From Myxococcales bacterium (GTDB taxonomy: Bacteria > Myxococcota_A > Polyangia > Polyangiales > Houyiibacteriaceae): DNA of 64,000 bases. Below, one piece after another: positions 16,179-25,010 of this stretch (positions within the stretch are counted from its first letter, which is position 1; each line of letters starts with the position of its first letter). The position numbers and the translations under genes were made by a program. The stretch lies in contig JAOTVB010000007.1 in assembly GCA_029863605.1 (NCBI GenBank), positions 62,001-126,000 of the forward strand, written 5' to 3'. Under the pieces are notes generated by a model, which searched no databases, was not told where the DNA came from, and was given only the letters and a program-made list of their open reading frames with translations.

Positions 16179-17666
16179 TCAGGTGGTGACCCGCTCGATG
16201 AACTGATCGGCTAGCTCGAAAATTCTCTGCCGGCGGGAGGAATCCATGCGCTCCAGCGTCGCCAGCAGCATCTTGCTTCTGGGGTTCTTCTCGAAAAAGT
16301 CGCAGTGCTCGTCGAAAAACGACCAATAAAGCCCATCGACCACATCGCACCATGACCCTTTGGGGTAGTCGCTCATCTTGCGGAGATAGTTGGAGCCGCA
16401 GATATATGGCTTCGTCGTGAAGGCGCCACCCTCGCTGAACAGCGCCATCCCGTAGACATTGGGCGCCATGACCCAGTCCGCCGAGTCGACATACATTTCC
16501 ATGAACCACTGATACGCTGCCGTCGGCTCGACGCGACACAGCAACATCAGGTTACCGACTACCATTAGCCGTTCGATGTGATGGTTATAACCGCTGGCGT
16601 TGGCGCGACCGATCGCATCATCGAGCGGCGGAATGCCGGTCGTGCCGTCATACCAGTGACTCGTGAGTTGCCGGTCGTGGTTCCAGAAGTTTTTCTCCCA
16701 GTGTGATGACGGCAAAGTAATCCACATACCCCGGATGAATTCTCGCCAACCGATGATCTGCCGGACAAATCCCTCGAGCGAGTTCAAGGGAACCTCGTTC
16801 TCCGCAGCATGTTGCAGGGTTCGATCGATGACTTGGCGCGGCGTGAGTAAGCCTATGTTGAGCAGCGGGCTGAGAACTGAATGGAATACTGTGGGATGCT
16901 CCTTGCTCAGAGCATCCTCGTAGTCACCAAAACATCGCAGCCGCTGTTCGAGAAACGACGACAGGGCCTCTTCCGCTTGGGCCTGCGTGGTCGGAAGCCA
17001 GAATTCGCGTGCATCGCCCGGATGCTCCTGAAACTGCGAGTCGACCAATTGGACCACGGCTCGCGTGTGTGAAGTCCAATTCGGCTTCGTAAGGGAGGGC
17101 GGCGTCAAACCTCGAGGAAGCTTCTTCCGATTCTTATCGTCAAAGCTCCAACGGCCGCCCATCGGTTTCCCTTGGTCGTCGAGTAAGATATTCATCCGAT
17201 TTCGTTGCCACCGGTAAAAATCGGCCATGAAAAGCCGCTTATGGCTATCACGATAGTGGTCGAACACCTCACGGCTCGTGACGAACATCGGGCTCGGCAA
17301 AAGAGTCCGTTTCACTCCGTGTTCTGAACACACGGCTTCGAGCCGATGATCCATTCGAAACGACTCAGTCTCGAAACAGGCGATCTCTCCATACGATTGC
17401 TTCCAAAGGTGTTGTGAAAGCATCGACGAGAAGGACTCGCCTCCCGCATCTTCGAGTCGTGTGTAGACGACCTCGTGTCCAGCCTCGCGAAGCATGTCGG
17501 CTTTTGAACGCATCGAGCTCAAGACAAGCACGAGCTTGTGCCGATGAGCCCTGTAATTGCGGCAGATCTTGTCCGACTCCGCCATGAAGATGACATCCGG
17601 CTTGGCATGCTCGATGAGCTGGTTCGGAAACAACTGGTTGCCGAAGAGCACGAGCAGACGACTCAT
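16179..17666 (-). CDS. Cryptochrome/photolyase-related protein (DPRP, PF04244 type)
   Basis: The 495-residue protein starts LLVLFGNQLFPNQL and shows family blocks FVRQIIGWREFIRGMW, GYNHHIERLMVVGN and PNVYGMALFSEGG; it should bind FAD. This family includes iron-sulfur (6-4) photolyases such as PhrB. Here the segment KPYICGSNYLRKMSDYPKGS followed by WCDVVDGLYW has Pro and Ser where iron-sulfur members carry the paired Cys (YCxxC), so the cluster is probably absent. ATG 17664-17666 overlaps the CFA synthase stop by ATGA; the longer frame to 17846 adds an Arg-rich segment inside that gene. It could repair DNA or act as a light sensor. Confidence 0.88.
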   Translation of the reverse strand: MSRLLVLFGNQLFPNQLIEHAKPDVIFMAESDKICRNYRAHRHKLVLVLSSMRSKADMLREAGHEVVYTRLEDAGGESFSSMLSQHLWKQSYGEIACFETESFRMDHRLEAVCSEHGVKRTLLPSPMFVTSREVFDHYRDSHKRLFMADFYRWQRNRMNILLDDQGKPMGGRWSFDDKNRKKLPRGLTPPSLTKPNWTSHTRAVVQLVDSQFQEHPGDAREFWLPTTQAQAEEALSSFLEQRLRCFGDYEDALSKEHPTVFHSVLSPLLNIGLLTPRQVIDRTLQHAAENEVPLNSLEGFVRQIIGWREFIRGMWITLPSSHWEKNFWNHDRQLTSHWYDGTTGIPPLDDAIGRANASGYNHHIERLMVVGNLMLLCRVEPTAAYQWFMEMYVDSADWVMAPNVYGMALFSEGGAFTTKPYICGSNYLRKMSDYPKGSWCDVVDGLYWSFFDEHCDFFEKNPRSKMLLATLERMDSSRRQRIFELADQFIERVTT

Positions 17667-18703
17667 CGCGGCTCCCAGCGGTAGTGGGCCACGAACCACT
17701 CGGTGCCGCCACGGTAGGCGAAGAGCTCCGAGCACGCGATGAAAAAGAGGCGCCAACGGTGAAACCAGCGCACGCCTTCTCCTCCATAGCCATCGGCGAG
17801 GATACGCAAGGCCGATTCCCTGCTTCGGTCCAGTCTTTCGAGCCACGCGCTACACGTCTTCTGGTAATGCTTCCCATCGACGCGCCACTGCTCGCGCACG
17901 AGGAGATGGTCCTGGTGGTGGTGGAACAGCGACTCGGACGGCATCATGCCGCCGGTGAAGAAGTTCCTCGCCATCCAGTCGCTCGTGTCCTCGATTTCAT
18001 AGGTGTAGGCGTGCGACCGGTGGCAGAAGATGTGGGCAAACGCCGATCCGCCGGGCGCCAACCACCTGGCGATGCGTTCGAATAGCGCACGATGATTGCG
18101 CACGTGCTCCATCATCTCGATGGACACCACGCGGTCGAAGAGCTTGCTGGGGTCGAAGTCGTTGATGTCGGCCGTCTGCGCGCAAACGTTCCGGAGCCCC
18201 CGCTCGGCGGCCCGCTCTTCGATGAACTCGCGCTGAAACGGAGAATTGGAAACGGCTAGGATACTAGCGTTTGGAAACCGCTCCGCAGCCCATAGCGAAA
18301 ACGATCCCCATCCGCAGCCAAGGTCGAGAACACGCATCCCGTCCTCGATGCGAGCCCGCGACGCGGTCAGTTCCAACATCGCCTCTTCCGCCGCCGCGAG
18401 ATCGCGCGTGTCGGCGTCCCAGTAACAACAGCTATATTTCAGTCGCGGCCCGAGCACGAGCTCGAAAAACGGCGCGGGCACCTCGTAGTGCTGCTCGTTC
18501 GCCGCGTCCGGAGAGATCGCGATCGGCCCGGCGGCGAGTCGCTTGACGAGATCAGTTTCCTGTTGTGTTCGGATCTCCAAGTCGCCCCACACGCTCTCCC
18601 GTAAGCGCCGTCTCAACAGATGCCGGGTGCCCCACCTGAGCAGCCCGTCCGGAAAGACACCGGCCTCCGCCATGCGCAACACGAGCCCCAGCGGAAGGTA
18701 CAT
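17663..18703 (-). CDS. Cyclopropane-fatty-acyl-phospholipid synthase family methyltransferase
   Basis: The protein has the CFA synthase core: NEQHYEVPAPFFELVLGPRLKYSCCYW, the SAM-binding motif VLDLGCGWGSFSLW, IEMMEHVRNH and FIACSELFAY near the end. These enzymes put methylene or methyl groups on unsaturated phospholipid acyl chains at the membrane. I prefer ATG 18701-18703 (346 residues, CAGGTGG upstream) over TTG 18748, which overlaps the SulP gene. It is coupled by ATGA to the photolyase. CFA-like enzymes belong to singlet-oxygen and light responses elsewhere, which fits this cluster. Confidence 0.9.
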   Translation of the reverse strand: MYLPLGLVLRMAEAGVFPDGLLRWGTRHLLRRRLRESVWGDLEIRTQQETDLVKRLAAGPIAISPDAANEQHYEVPAPFFELVLGPRLKYSCCYWDADTRDLAAAEEAMLELTASRARIEDGMRVLDLGCGWGSFSLWAAERFPNASILAVSNSPFQREFIEERAAERGLRNVCAQTADINDFDPSKLFDRVVSIEMMEHVRNHRALFERIARWLAPGGSAFAHIFCHRSHAYTYEIEDTSDWMARNFFTGGMMPSESLFHHHQDHLLVREQWRVDGKHYQKTCSAWLERLDRSRESALRILADGYGGEGVRWFHRWRLFFIACSELFAYRGGTEWFVAHYRWEPR

Positions 18704-18728
18704 CAAGGCCACCTGAGGCCGACGAAGC

Positions 18729-20288
18729 TCAATGTACAGGGGCTCCAACGCCGTCGCTCAAGGCAATCATCGGGCCGGTCGCTCCTTCTATCGTAAGCGT
18801 GATGCCGTCGCTCTTGGCATGGGTAGCAAAGTCCTGGATGACCTCGCCGACATCGTGATCGAGAATTCGGGTGCCCTTCATGTCGATGGTGACGGTGCAG
18901 CCCGGGGGCAAGTCTCGGAGAATGCGCTTGAGCGCCGCCTTGTTGAGGAAGGTCATATGCTCGGTCAGACGAATCGAGAAGCAGCCCTTCGCGGTCTCCT
19001 CTCGGTAGAAATCGAGCTGATAGTTGTAGACCAGGATCTCGAAGAAGGCGACGACCATCCCCAGCATGACCCCCTTCAAGAGATCGGTGAAGACCAGCGC
19101 AACGATTGTGACGATGAAAGGCAGGAACTGCCACAACCCTTCCTTCCACATCGACTGGAAGAGGGGGATTCTGGCGAGCCTATAGCCAATCACCAAGAGG
19201 ATCGCGGCGAGGCTGGCGAGCGGAATGTCATTCAACAAGCCCGGAATCGCCGCAACACACACCAGCAGCAAGACGCCGTGAAGGAAGGAAGCGAAGCGCG
19301 TCTTTCCTCCGGAGTCCACGTTGGCCGAGCTTCGAATGATGACCTGCGTGAGCGGGATACCGCCGCAAAGCCCGGAAACGATGTTGCCGATCCCCTGCGC
19401 CTTCAGCTCCTTGTTAGTCGGAGTGACGCGCTTTTCAGGATCGAGGTTGTCGGTGGCCTCGACCGAGAGAAGCGTCTCGATGCTGGCGATCAATGCAAGG
19501 GCGAGACCCGTCAGATACACCTCGGGATTCGTGATCTGTGAGAAGTCGGGCCGGATGAAGTGCGACAGAAACTCCCCGACCGAGGAAGACACTGGAACCG
19601 CAACGAGGTGCTCCGGGGAAATGGCGAGGCCGGGCGCAAACGCGGTGAAGGCGCGGTTGAGGGCGATGCCGAGCAGAACGACGAGAAGCGGAGCCGGCAG
19701 AGCCGTCGCGATGCCGCGCGCTTTGAGGCTCGGACTCTGCCATAGAAGCAGAATGGTCAACGAGGCCACCGTGACGATGATGGCGCCCGGGCTCAGCGCC
19801 GAAAGGGCGTAGCCGATTTCACTGAACGTGTTGCGGCCGTCGAGCTGAAAGAACGAGAGCTCGCCCTCCCAGGATTGGTCATACCCGAGCGCGTGAGGGA
19901 TCTGTTTGAGGATTAGAATAATCCCGATGCCCGCCAACATCCCTTTGATGACACTCGACGGAAAGTAGTGAGCGATGACGCCTGCCTTCAGAAAGGCAGC
20001 GACGATCTGTACCACCCCGCAGACGATGACGGCCAAGAGATAAGCTTCGAGACCCAGGCTCTCGATTCCGGCAGCCACCATGACGGCCAACCCGGCCGCG
20101 GGCCCGCTCACCCCGTGCCGCGAGCGACTGAACACGGTGACAACGATGCCACCCGAAATCCCCGCAATCAGCCCGCTGAAGAGGGGCGCACCCGAAGCGA
20201 GGGCGATCCCGAGACAGAGGGGTAGAGCCACCAGAAATACTACGACGCCTGCCCGCAGGTCGTCTGCCAAGTACCGTCGATCGTACAT
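18729..20288 (-). CDS. SulP-family anion transporter with degenerate STAS tail
   Basis: The protein carries the SulP membrane domain of about 12 to 14 helices (GVVVFLVALPLCLGIALASG, GVSGPAAGLAVM, FPSSVIKGMLAGIGI, GGIPLTQVIIRSSANVDSG). A C-terminal cytoplasmic STAS-like part follows (CFSIRLTEHMTFLNKAAL, CTVTIDMKGTRILDHDV). It probably moves bicarbonate or sulfate; no carbonic anhydrase domain is fused. I chose ATG 20286-20288, giving 519 residues, since the residues before it are Arg-rich. It precedes the CFA synthase by 25 bases. Substrate unresolved. Confidence 0.88.
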   Translation of the reverse strand: MYDRRYLADDLRAGVVVFLVALPLCLGIALASGAPLFSGLIAGISGGIVVTVFSRSRHGVSGPAAGLAVMVAAGIESLGLEAYLLAVIVCGVVQIVAAFLKAGVIAHYFPSSVIKGMLAGIGIILILKQIPHALGYDQSWEGELSFFQLDGRNTFSEIGYALSALSPGAIIVTVASLTILLLWQSPSLKARGIATALPAPLLVVLLGIALNRAFTAFAPGLAISPEHLVAVPVSSSVGEFLSHFIRPDFSQITNPEVYLTGLALALIASIETLLSVEATDNLDPEKRVTPTNKELKAQGIGNIVSGLCGGIPLTQVIIRSSANVDSGGKTRFASFLHGVLLLVCVAAIPGLLNDIPLASLAAILLVIGYRLARIPLFQSMWKEGLWQFLPFIVTIVALVFTDLLKGVMLGMVVAFFEILVYNYQLDFYREETAKGCFSIRLTEHMTFLNKAALKRILRDLPPGCTVTIDMKGTRILDHDVGEVIQDFATHAKSDGITLTIEGATGPMIALSDGVGAPVH

Positions 20289-20390
20289 AGTGCGCAGGTT
20301 TATGGGGCAACGGAGGCCAACCGCCAGCCGAAATAGCAGGAATCGGCCACGCCTTCTTGCCACAGCCGGGTTGTGACGGCGGCGTCGCCG

Positions 20391-20906
20391 CTAGAGCCGA
20401 AGCTTCACTTTGATCGTCTTCGGATCGCCTGTATACGCAAACGAGGCCGCCTCGTACTTGGGGGGTCCAAACCGCTCGGGCGGGACGTTATTGGAGACGC
20501 CCCACCATTCCTTGGGGCGGCCCACCATGCTTGTCTTGAGCTCTCCATCTTTATCGGAATCGTGCATGACGGAAACCGCATACTTCCCCGGTTTCACCCC
20601 CGTGAACACGCAGGTCGCCTTTCCCGCTTTCGATTTCACGAAGATGCTGACGTCGGCCTTGTCGGCCTTGGAGGGAAATCCATCGTTTTTCGAGAACAAG
20701 GAACAGCCGATCTGTCCCTTGTCGTTCTGAATGTTCGAGATGTCGACGGTCAGGGTGCCTTTGTCCTTCGCCGTCTCCGCATCGGCCGCCGCGGAGGCAG
20801 CCAAACCAAACGCGGTGACCGCAAGGATATACAAGTGAAGTGGTTTGCGTTTCGGCTGGGTCGCCGAGGGATGAAATACGCTGTCTCTCGCACCACAAGG
20901 CATCAT
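20391..20906 (-). CDS. DUF2141 secreted protein
   Basis: After a basic leader and a signal peptide (LYILAVTAFGLAASAAADAE), the mature part shows the DUF2141 pattern: GTLTVDISNIQNDKGQIGCSLF, FTGVKPGKYAVSVMHDSDKD and WWGVSNNVPPERFGPPKYEA. The domain is a beta-sandwich-like secreted module of unknown function, often encoded near carotenoid genes. It is divergent from the CrtI-like gene at 20979. Start is uncertain: two ATGs at 20906 and 20903, neither with a clear ribosome site. Confidence 0.8.
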   Translation of the reverse strand: MMPCGARDSVFHPSATQPKRKPLHLYILAVTAFGLAASAAADAETAKDKGTLTVDISNIQNDKGQIGCSLFSKNDGFPSKADKADVSIFVKSKAGKATCVFTGVKPGKYAVSVMHDSDKDGELKTSMVGRPKEWWGVSNNVPPERFGPPKYEAASFAYTGDPKTIKVKLRL

Positions 20907-20978
20907 TTTGCGGGGATTAGGTTAGCACAAGAGCATCTAGGGGTGCCGTTCGAATCGCTCAGCCCTAGATACCCCGCG

Positions 20979-22487
20979 ATGCGAAAACCCGACGTCGTCG
21001 TCATCGGGGCGGGCTTTGGTGGGCTCGCCGCAGCGTTGAGGCTCGCGGAGCTCGGCGCCAACGTCGTCCTTTGCGAAACGCTTCGCTACCCGGGTGGCTG
21101 CGCGAGCACGTTCACGCGACGCGGCTATCAATTTGAGGCCGGAGCAACCTTGTTTTCGGGGCTTGGCGATGGGCAGCTGTTTTCGAAATGGAACGAGAAA
21201 TGGGATCTGGGAGTTCGCTTCGATCCGCTCGACCCACTGGTCGAGCTTCGCACGAGGCAATGGTCTCTCGCTGTCCCGTCGGACCGAGACTCGTTCGTTC
21301 AACGATTCAGCGCCCTACCCGGCGCCGATCCCAAAGCAGTACTCGGCTTCTTCGGTACGCAACGACGCGTGGCGGACGCTCTCTGGACGCTTTTCGAAGA
21401 TCCGAGCCTCCTTCCGCCGTTCAGCGGTAGCTCGGTCGTTCGTCATCTCGGCCGGTCGCTTTCGTACGTGCCGGTCGTGCGGTGGATGGGACGGCCTCTT
21501 TCCGATGTGGCGTCGCAACACGGTCTTGCCGGGTGGGAACCGCTCCGGGTATACCTCGATGCGGTGAGTCAGATCACCGTGCAGGTCAGCTCCGACGAAG
21601 CCGAGGCGCCTTTTGCCATGGCGGCCCTCGATTACTTCTTTCGGGGCACCGGCCATGTGCATGGAGGTATCGGGAGTCTCGCTTGGGCTATGACCAAGGC
21701 GATTGAGCAGGCCGGTGGTAAGATCCTGCTCGCCAACCGTGTTCGCGGAATCCGCCGCGAGGCTGGTCGATGGCGTGTGGATACTCGAAAAGGGGAGCTC
21801 GAGGCGCAAACTGTGGTGGCAAACGTACTGCCGCAGTCGCTGTCGAGCATGACGGAGCCCCAGATGAACGGCGAGCTCCATGATGTCGAAGCATCGGTCG
21901 AGTCGGGCTGGGGCGCCGCGATGCTGTACATGGTGGTCGACTCCGATGCGGTACGAGGACCGGAGGCCCATCACTTGCAGCTCGTCGACGACGAAACCGC
22001 TCCATTTGTCGAGGGAAATCACGTGTTCTGCTCGATCAGCGCGGCCGACGAGCACGAACGCGCTCCCGACGGACAGCGAACGGTGACGGTGTCGACACAC
22101 GTTCCGATGAAGAAGCTACGTCAGATGAAGCCCGACAATCAGGGAGCGTACGTCGCAGCCACGCAGAGCCGAATGCGACAGACCATCGGTCGTCGGGCGC
22201 CCGAGCTTCTCGAGCATGCGGCCTTTGAAATGACCGCGAGCCCTCGCACCTTCGCCCGATTCACAGGGCGCCATTTGGGATACGTGGGAGGGGTGCCGAG
22301 ACGCGTCGGGTGGAACCACTATCGTCCTCGGGCGCTATGGCCGCGCGAGGCCATGCGTGATCTCTATTTGGTCGGTGACTCCGTCCTGCTCGGGCAAAGC
22401 ACGCTGGCAGTAGCGCTCGGGGGCGTCCGCACTGCCGAGCAGATCGCCTCGCGCAACACCTTCTCAGCAGAGGCTCCGGGGTCGTGA
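20979..22487 (+). CDS. CrtI/CrtISO-like FAD-dependent oxidoreductase
   Basis: The protein starts with VVVIGAGFGGLAAALRLAEL and CETLRYPGGCAS, then YQFEAGATLFSGLG; the C-terminus has YLVGDSVLLGQSTLAVALGG. This is the phytoene-desaturase/carotene-isomerase superfamily, but it lacks the CrtI end GAGTHPGAG. It may desaturate, isomerise or oxidise a carotenoid. Upstream sequence is open in frame to 20373, yet that part is antisense to DUF2141, and the FAD motif begins right after ATG 20979. Its stop overlaps the class II photolyase start (GTGA), so the two are coupled. Exact reaction unknown. Confidence 0.8.
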   Translation: MRKPDVVVIGAGFGGLAAALRLAELGANVVLCETLRYPGGCASTFTRRGYQFEAGATLFSGLGDGQLFSKWNEKWDLGVRFDPLDPLVELRTRQWSLAVPSDRDSFVQRFSALPGADPKAVLGFFGTQRRVADALWTLFEDPSLLPPFSGSSVVRHLGRSLSYVPVVRWMGRPLSDVASQHGLAGWEPLRVYLDAVSQITVQVSSDEAEAPFAMAALDYFFRGTGHVHGGIGSLAWAMTKAIEQAGGKILLANRVRGIRREAGRWRVDTRKGELEAQTVVANVLPQSLSSMTEPQMNGELHDVEASVESGWGAAMLYMVVDSDAVRGPEAHHLQLVDDETAPFVEGNHVFCSISAADEHERAPDGQRTVTVSTHVPMKKLRQMKPDNQGAYVAATQSRMRQTIGRRAPELLEHAAFEMTASPRTFARFTGRHLGYVGGVPRRVGWNHYRPRALWPREAMRDLYLVGDSVLLGQSTLAVALGGVRTAEQIASRNTFSAEAPGS

Positions 22488-23974
22488 TCGCCGCGCCCGC
22501 CATCCGTGTTCGTGACCTCAGCGACCAGCCGATTCGGCCTGACGGTGCGCACGTCGTCTATTGGATGGTTGGTTTCCGCAGGCCGCGCTGGAACTTCGCC
22601 CTTCAACACGCGGCCGCACATGCATCCGAGCTCGGGAAGCCGCTCTTGATTCTGGAAGCGCTTCGCGTCGGGTATCCGTGGGCAAGCGACAGACTGCATC
22701 ACTTCATCCTCGACGGGATGCGCGCTCACGCCAAGTACTTCGCGAGCAAGAATGCACTTTATTTCCCCTACCTGGAGTCGGCGGAGGGAGACGGGAGCGG
22801 GTTGCTCGCAGCGCTCGTCAAAGACGCATGTGTCGTCGTGAGCGACGACTATCCAACGTTTTTCATTCCGAAGATGCAAGACGCAGCAGCCTCTCGGATC
22901 GACGTGCGGTTCGAGGTCGTCGACAGCAATGGTCTTCTTCCGATGAGGGCAAGCGACAAGGTCTTCAGCAGAGCATTCGACTTCCGTCGCCATCTGCAGC
23001 GCGAGCTCCCAAAGCACTTCGATGCCCGGCCGCTCGAAGATCCTCTGAAGGGCCTGTCGAAAGTCTCCAGCAAAAAAACCGAGGCGCTCTTCGCTGCATC
23101 ACGCAAGAAGTGGGGTATTGCTAAGGATGACCTGCTCTCTGGCAAGACCCTAGGGTCGCTCCCGATCGATCACTCCGTGTCGGCAGTGGACCTCGAGGGC
23201 GGCTTCGAGGCTGGCGAACGGCGCGCGCACGAGTTCTTGAGCAGCGGCATCGATCGATATGCGGAAGACCGCAACCACCCCGACGCCAACGCAGCCAGCG
23301 GTCTCTCCCCATGGCTCCATTTTGGCCACGTGTCGACGCACCAGATTTTCGACGAGCTCGCCAAGAACGAAGGTTGGGCCGAGGACAGTGTGTCGGCGAA
23401 GGTCAACGGCGCGCGCGAGGGATGGTGGGGAATGAGCGCCAACGCGGAGGCGTTCCTCGACGAGCTGGTCACGTGGAGGGAGGTGGGCTTCAACATGTGC
23501 GCCCACCGGTCGGACTACGACAAGTACGAGTCGCTGCCCAAGTGGGCACGTGAAACCCTGGAGGTGCATGAAAAGGACGAACGCCAGCATCTCTATTCGC
23601 TCGAGCGGTTCGAGTCGTCGGGAACACACGATCCGATCTGGAACGCTGCACAGACCGAGCTTCGCGAGACTGGACGGCTCCAGAACTATCTGCGGATGCT
23701 CTGGGGGAAGAAGATTCTCGAGTGGTCTGCGACGCCAAGGGAGGCGCTTGCCACGATGGTCGAGCTCAACAACAAGTACGCGTTGGATGGTCGGGACCCG
23801 AACAGTTACTCTGGCATCTTCTGGGTTCTCGGTCGCTACGACCGCGCCTGGGGGCCCGAGAGGCCCATCTTCGGCAAGATCCGGTACATGAGCTCGGATA
23901 ATACCAAGCGAAAGCTGCGAATGGCCGGGTACCTCAATCGCTTTGGGGGCCAGCCCGATCTCTTTGATAGTTGA
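22484..23974 (+). CDS. Class II CPD photolyase
   Basis: This enzyme uses FAD and blue light to split cyclobutane pyrimidine dimers. Class II hallmarks are clear: VYWMVGFRRPRWNFAL early, GLSPWLHFGHVS, LQNYLRMLWGKKILEWS, and the C-terminal run NNKYALDGRDPNSYSGIFW then LGRYDRAWGPERPIFGK. Length (496) is normal. It starts at GTG 22484, which overlaps the preceding oxidoreductase stop. It converges on carH with only 6 bases between stops. It complements the PF04244 protein at 16179, which may handle (6-4) lesions. Confidence 0.95.
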   Translation: MIAAPAIRVRDLSDQPIRPDGAHVVYWMVGFRRPRWNFALQHAAAHASELGKPLLILEALRVGYPWASDRLHHFILDGMRAHAKYFASKNALYFPYLESAEGDGSGLLAALVKDACVVVSDDYPTFFIPKMQDAAASRIDVRFEVVDSNGLLPMRASDKVFSRAFDFRRHLQRELPKHFDARPLEDPLKGLSKVSSKKTEALFAASRKKWGIAKDDLLSGKTLGSLPIDHSVSAVDLEGGFEAGERRAHEFLSSGIDRYAEDRNHPDANAASGLSPWLHFGHVSTHQIFDELAKNEGWAEDSVSAKVNGAREGWWGMSANAEAFLDELVTWREVGFNMCAHRSDYDKYESLPKWARETLEVHEKDERQHLYSLERFESSGTHDPIWNAAQTELRETGRLQNYLRMLWGKKILEWSATPREALATMVELNNKYALDGRDPNSYSGIFWVLGRYDRAWGPERPIFGKIRYMSSDNTKRKLRMAGYLNRFGGQPDLFDS

Positions 23975-23980
23975 GCGACG

Positions 23981-24868
23981 CTAGCAGCTGAGCGCGGCTT
24001 CCACGAGCGCGAGGTCCTGTTGAATCTGTGCTCGACTGTCGGGAGGCACCTTGGCTGCTCTCCCGCCCACGAGGATCCCCACGCGTTCGGGTAGCGCGCT
24101 TTCGATCGCGGCGATCTCTCGTTCGGACTCTTTGGGCTTCAAGTTGGTGATCGACAGCATCAGAAGCTGTGCGTCGGTGTCGGTCACCGCGTAGGCGATC
24201 TCTTTAGCCGGTAGGTTGGGACCTAGGTACAGCACACTCCAGCCGTGCATGGCTGCAAGCATCGCGACCATGAGCGCGCCAAGCTCGTGTTCTTCCTTGG
24301 CTGGCGTTGCAATCACGGCGCGGCGCCTAGCGTCGTTGGTCGGGTAGAGCCGCATCAGCGAAAAGAGTAGGCCGCGCATCACCGTCGAGCATGCATGCTC
24401 ATGGGCGATGCGAAGCTCACCCCGCTCCCATCGGTCGCCGACCTCGACGAGAATCGGAGCGACGACCCCCTTCAAAAACTCGGTCGGCTCGTTGCTCAGG
24501 GCGGCACGCGACAAGATTTGCTCAGCCTCGTCGGTTCGAAGATGTTCGATGGCCGCAAGGACGCGCTCGCGGACTTCGGGAAGGTGTCTCGGTGCCAGCT
24601 GGCTCGACGCGATCGGGAAAGCGGCGGCCATGTGTCGGAGGTCGGCGTCGGACAGCCTTGCAATCCCGCCTATCGAATGGCCACTCTCGACCAACTTGTG
24701 CAGAAGCCGAAGCCTGTCGACGTCGGCGTCCGTATAGAGACGACCTCCCGCCTCGGTGCGTTTCGGCAGCACGGCGGCGTAGCGCTTTTCCCACATGCGG
24801 AGCGTATGCGTCGACAGTCCCGTCATCTTCGAAACCATTCCGACCCGATATTTCGCCTCATCCGCCAT
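23981..24868 (-). CDS. carH: B12-dependent photoreceptor repressor, MerR family (CarH/LitR type)
   Basis: The N-terminus is a MerR helix-turn-helix (about 7-75: YRVGMVSKMTGLSTHTLRMW). The C-terminus has the cobalamin helical bundle and Rossmann domain. Key residues match CarH: W147-x9-E157-H158 and the ExHxxG motif E192-x-H194-x-x-G197, followed by MHGWSVLYLGPNLP. In CarH, adenosylcobalamin drives a DNA-bound tetramer in the dark and light breaks it apart. Two TAGACA repeats 11 bases apart lie in its own promoter, so it should repress itself. CarA-like proteins share this fold, but the Wx9EH signature favours a true B12 photoreceptor. Confidence 0.9.
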   Translation of the reverse strand: MADEAKYRVGMVSKMTGLSTHTLRMWEKRYAAVLPKRTEAGGRLYTDADVDRLRLLHKLVESGHSIGGIARLSDADLRHMAAAFPIASSQLAPRHLPEVRERVLAAIEHLRTDEAEQILSRAALSNEPTEFLKGVVAPILVEVGDRWERGELRIAHEHACSTVMRGLLFSLMRLYPTNDARRRAVIATPAKEEHELGALMVAMLAAMHGWSVLYLGPNLPAKEIAYAVTDTDAQLLMLSITNLKPKESEREIAAIESALPERVGILVGGRAAKVPPDSRAQIQQDLALVEAALSC

Positions 24869-24902
24869 CTTCGTCTTTCGAATTTCCGAGAATTCCGGTG
24901 TA

Positions 24903-24924
24903 AAAAATGTCTAAGAGTTGTCTA
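24903..24924 (-). promoter_or_regulatory. CarH-type operator in the carH promoter
   Basis: On the minus strand two perfect TAGACA hexamers (forward TGTCTA at 24908-24913 and 24919-24924) start 11 bases apart. The upstream one overlaps TATAGA, a possible -10 box for carH. This implies autorepression. Confidence 0.65.
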
Positions 24925-24979
24925 TACCTAGTGATCTTGTCGATCAAGCAGTGGGCCAAGAAAATCAGAAGCCGCCTGC

Positions 24980-25008
24980 TTGACACCCCTCCCGGTGTGC
25001 CGTAGAAA
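24980..25008 (+). promoter_or_regulatory. Predicted sigma-70 promoter of the DUF4397 lipoprotein gene
   Basis: TTGACA (24980-24985) and TAGAAA (25003-25008) are separated by 17 bases. Transcription would start near 25015, inside the operator repeats at 25011-25043. Confidence 0.55.
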
Positions 25009-25010
25009 CC

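Noticed and set aside
18732..19541. Plus-strand frame of 269 codons
   Set aside because: Antisense to the SulP transporter and rich in charged residues with no recognisable domain.
20373..20978. Upstream in-frame extension of the CrtI-like gene
   Set aside because: It is antisense to the DUF2141 gene and the FAD motif starts right after ATG 20979.
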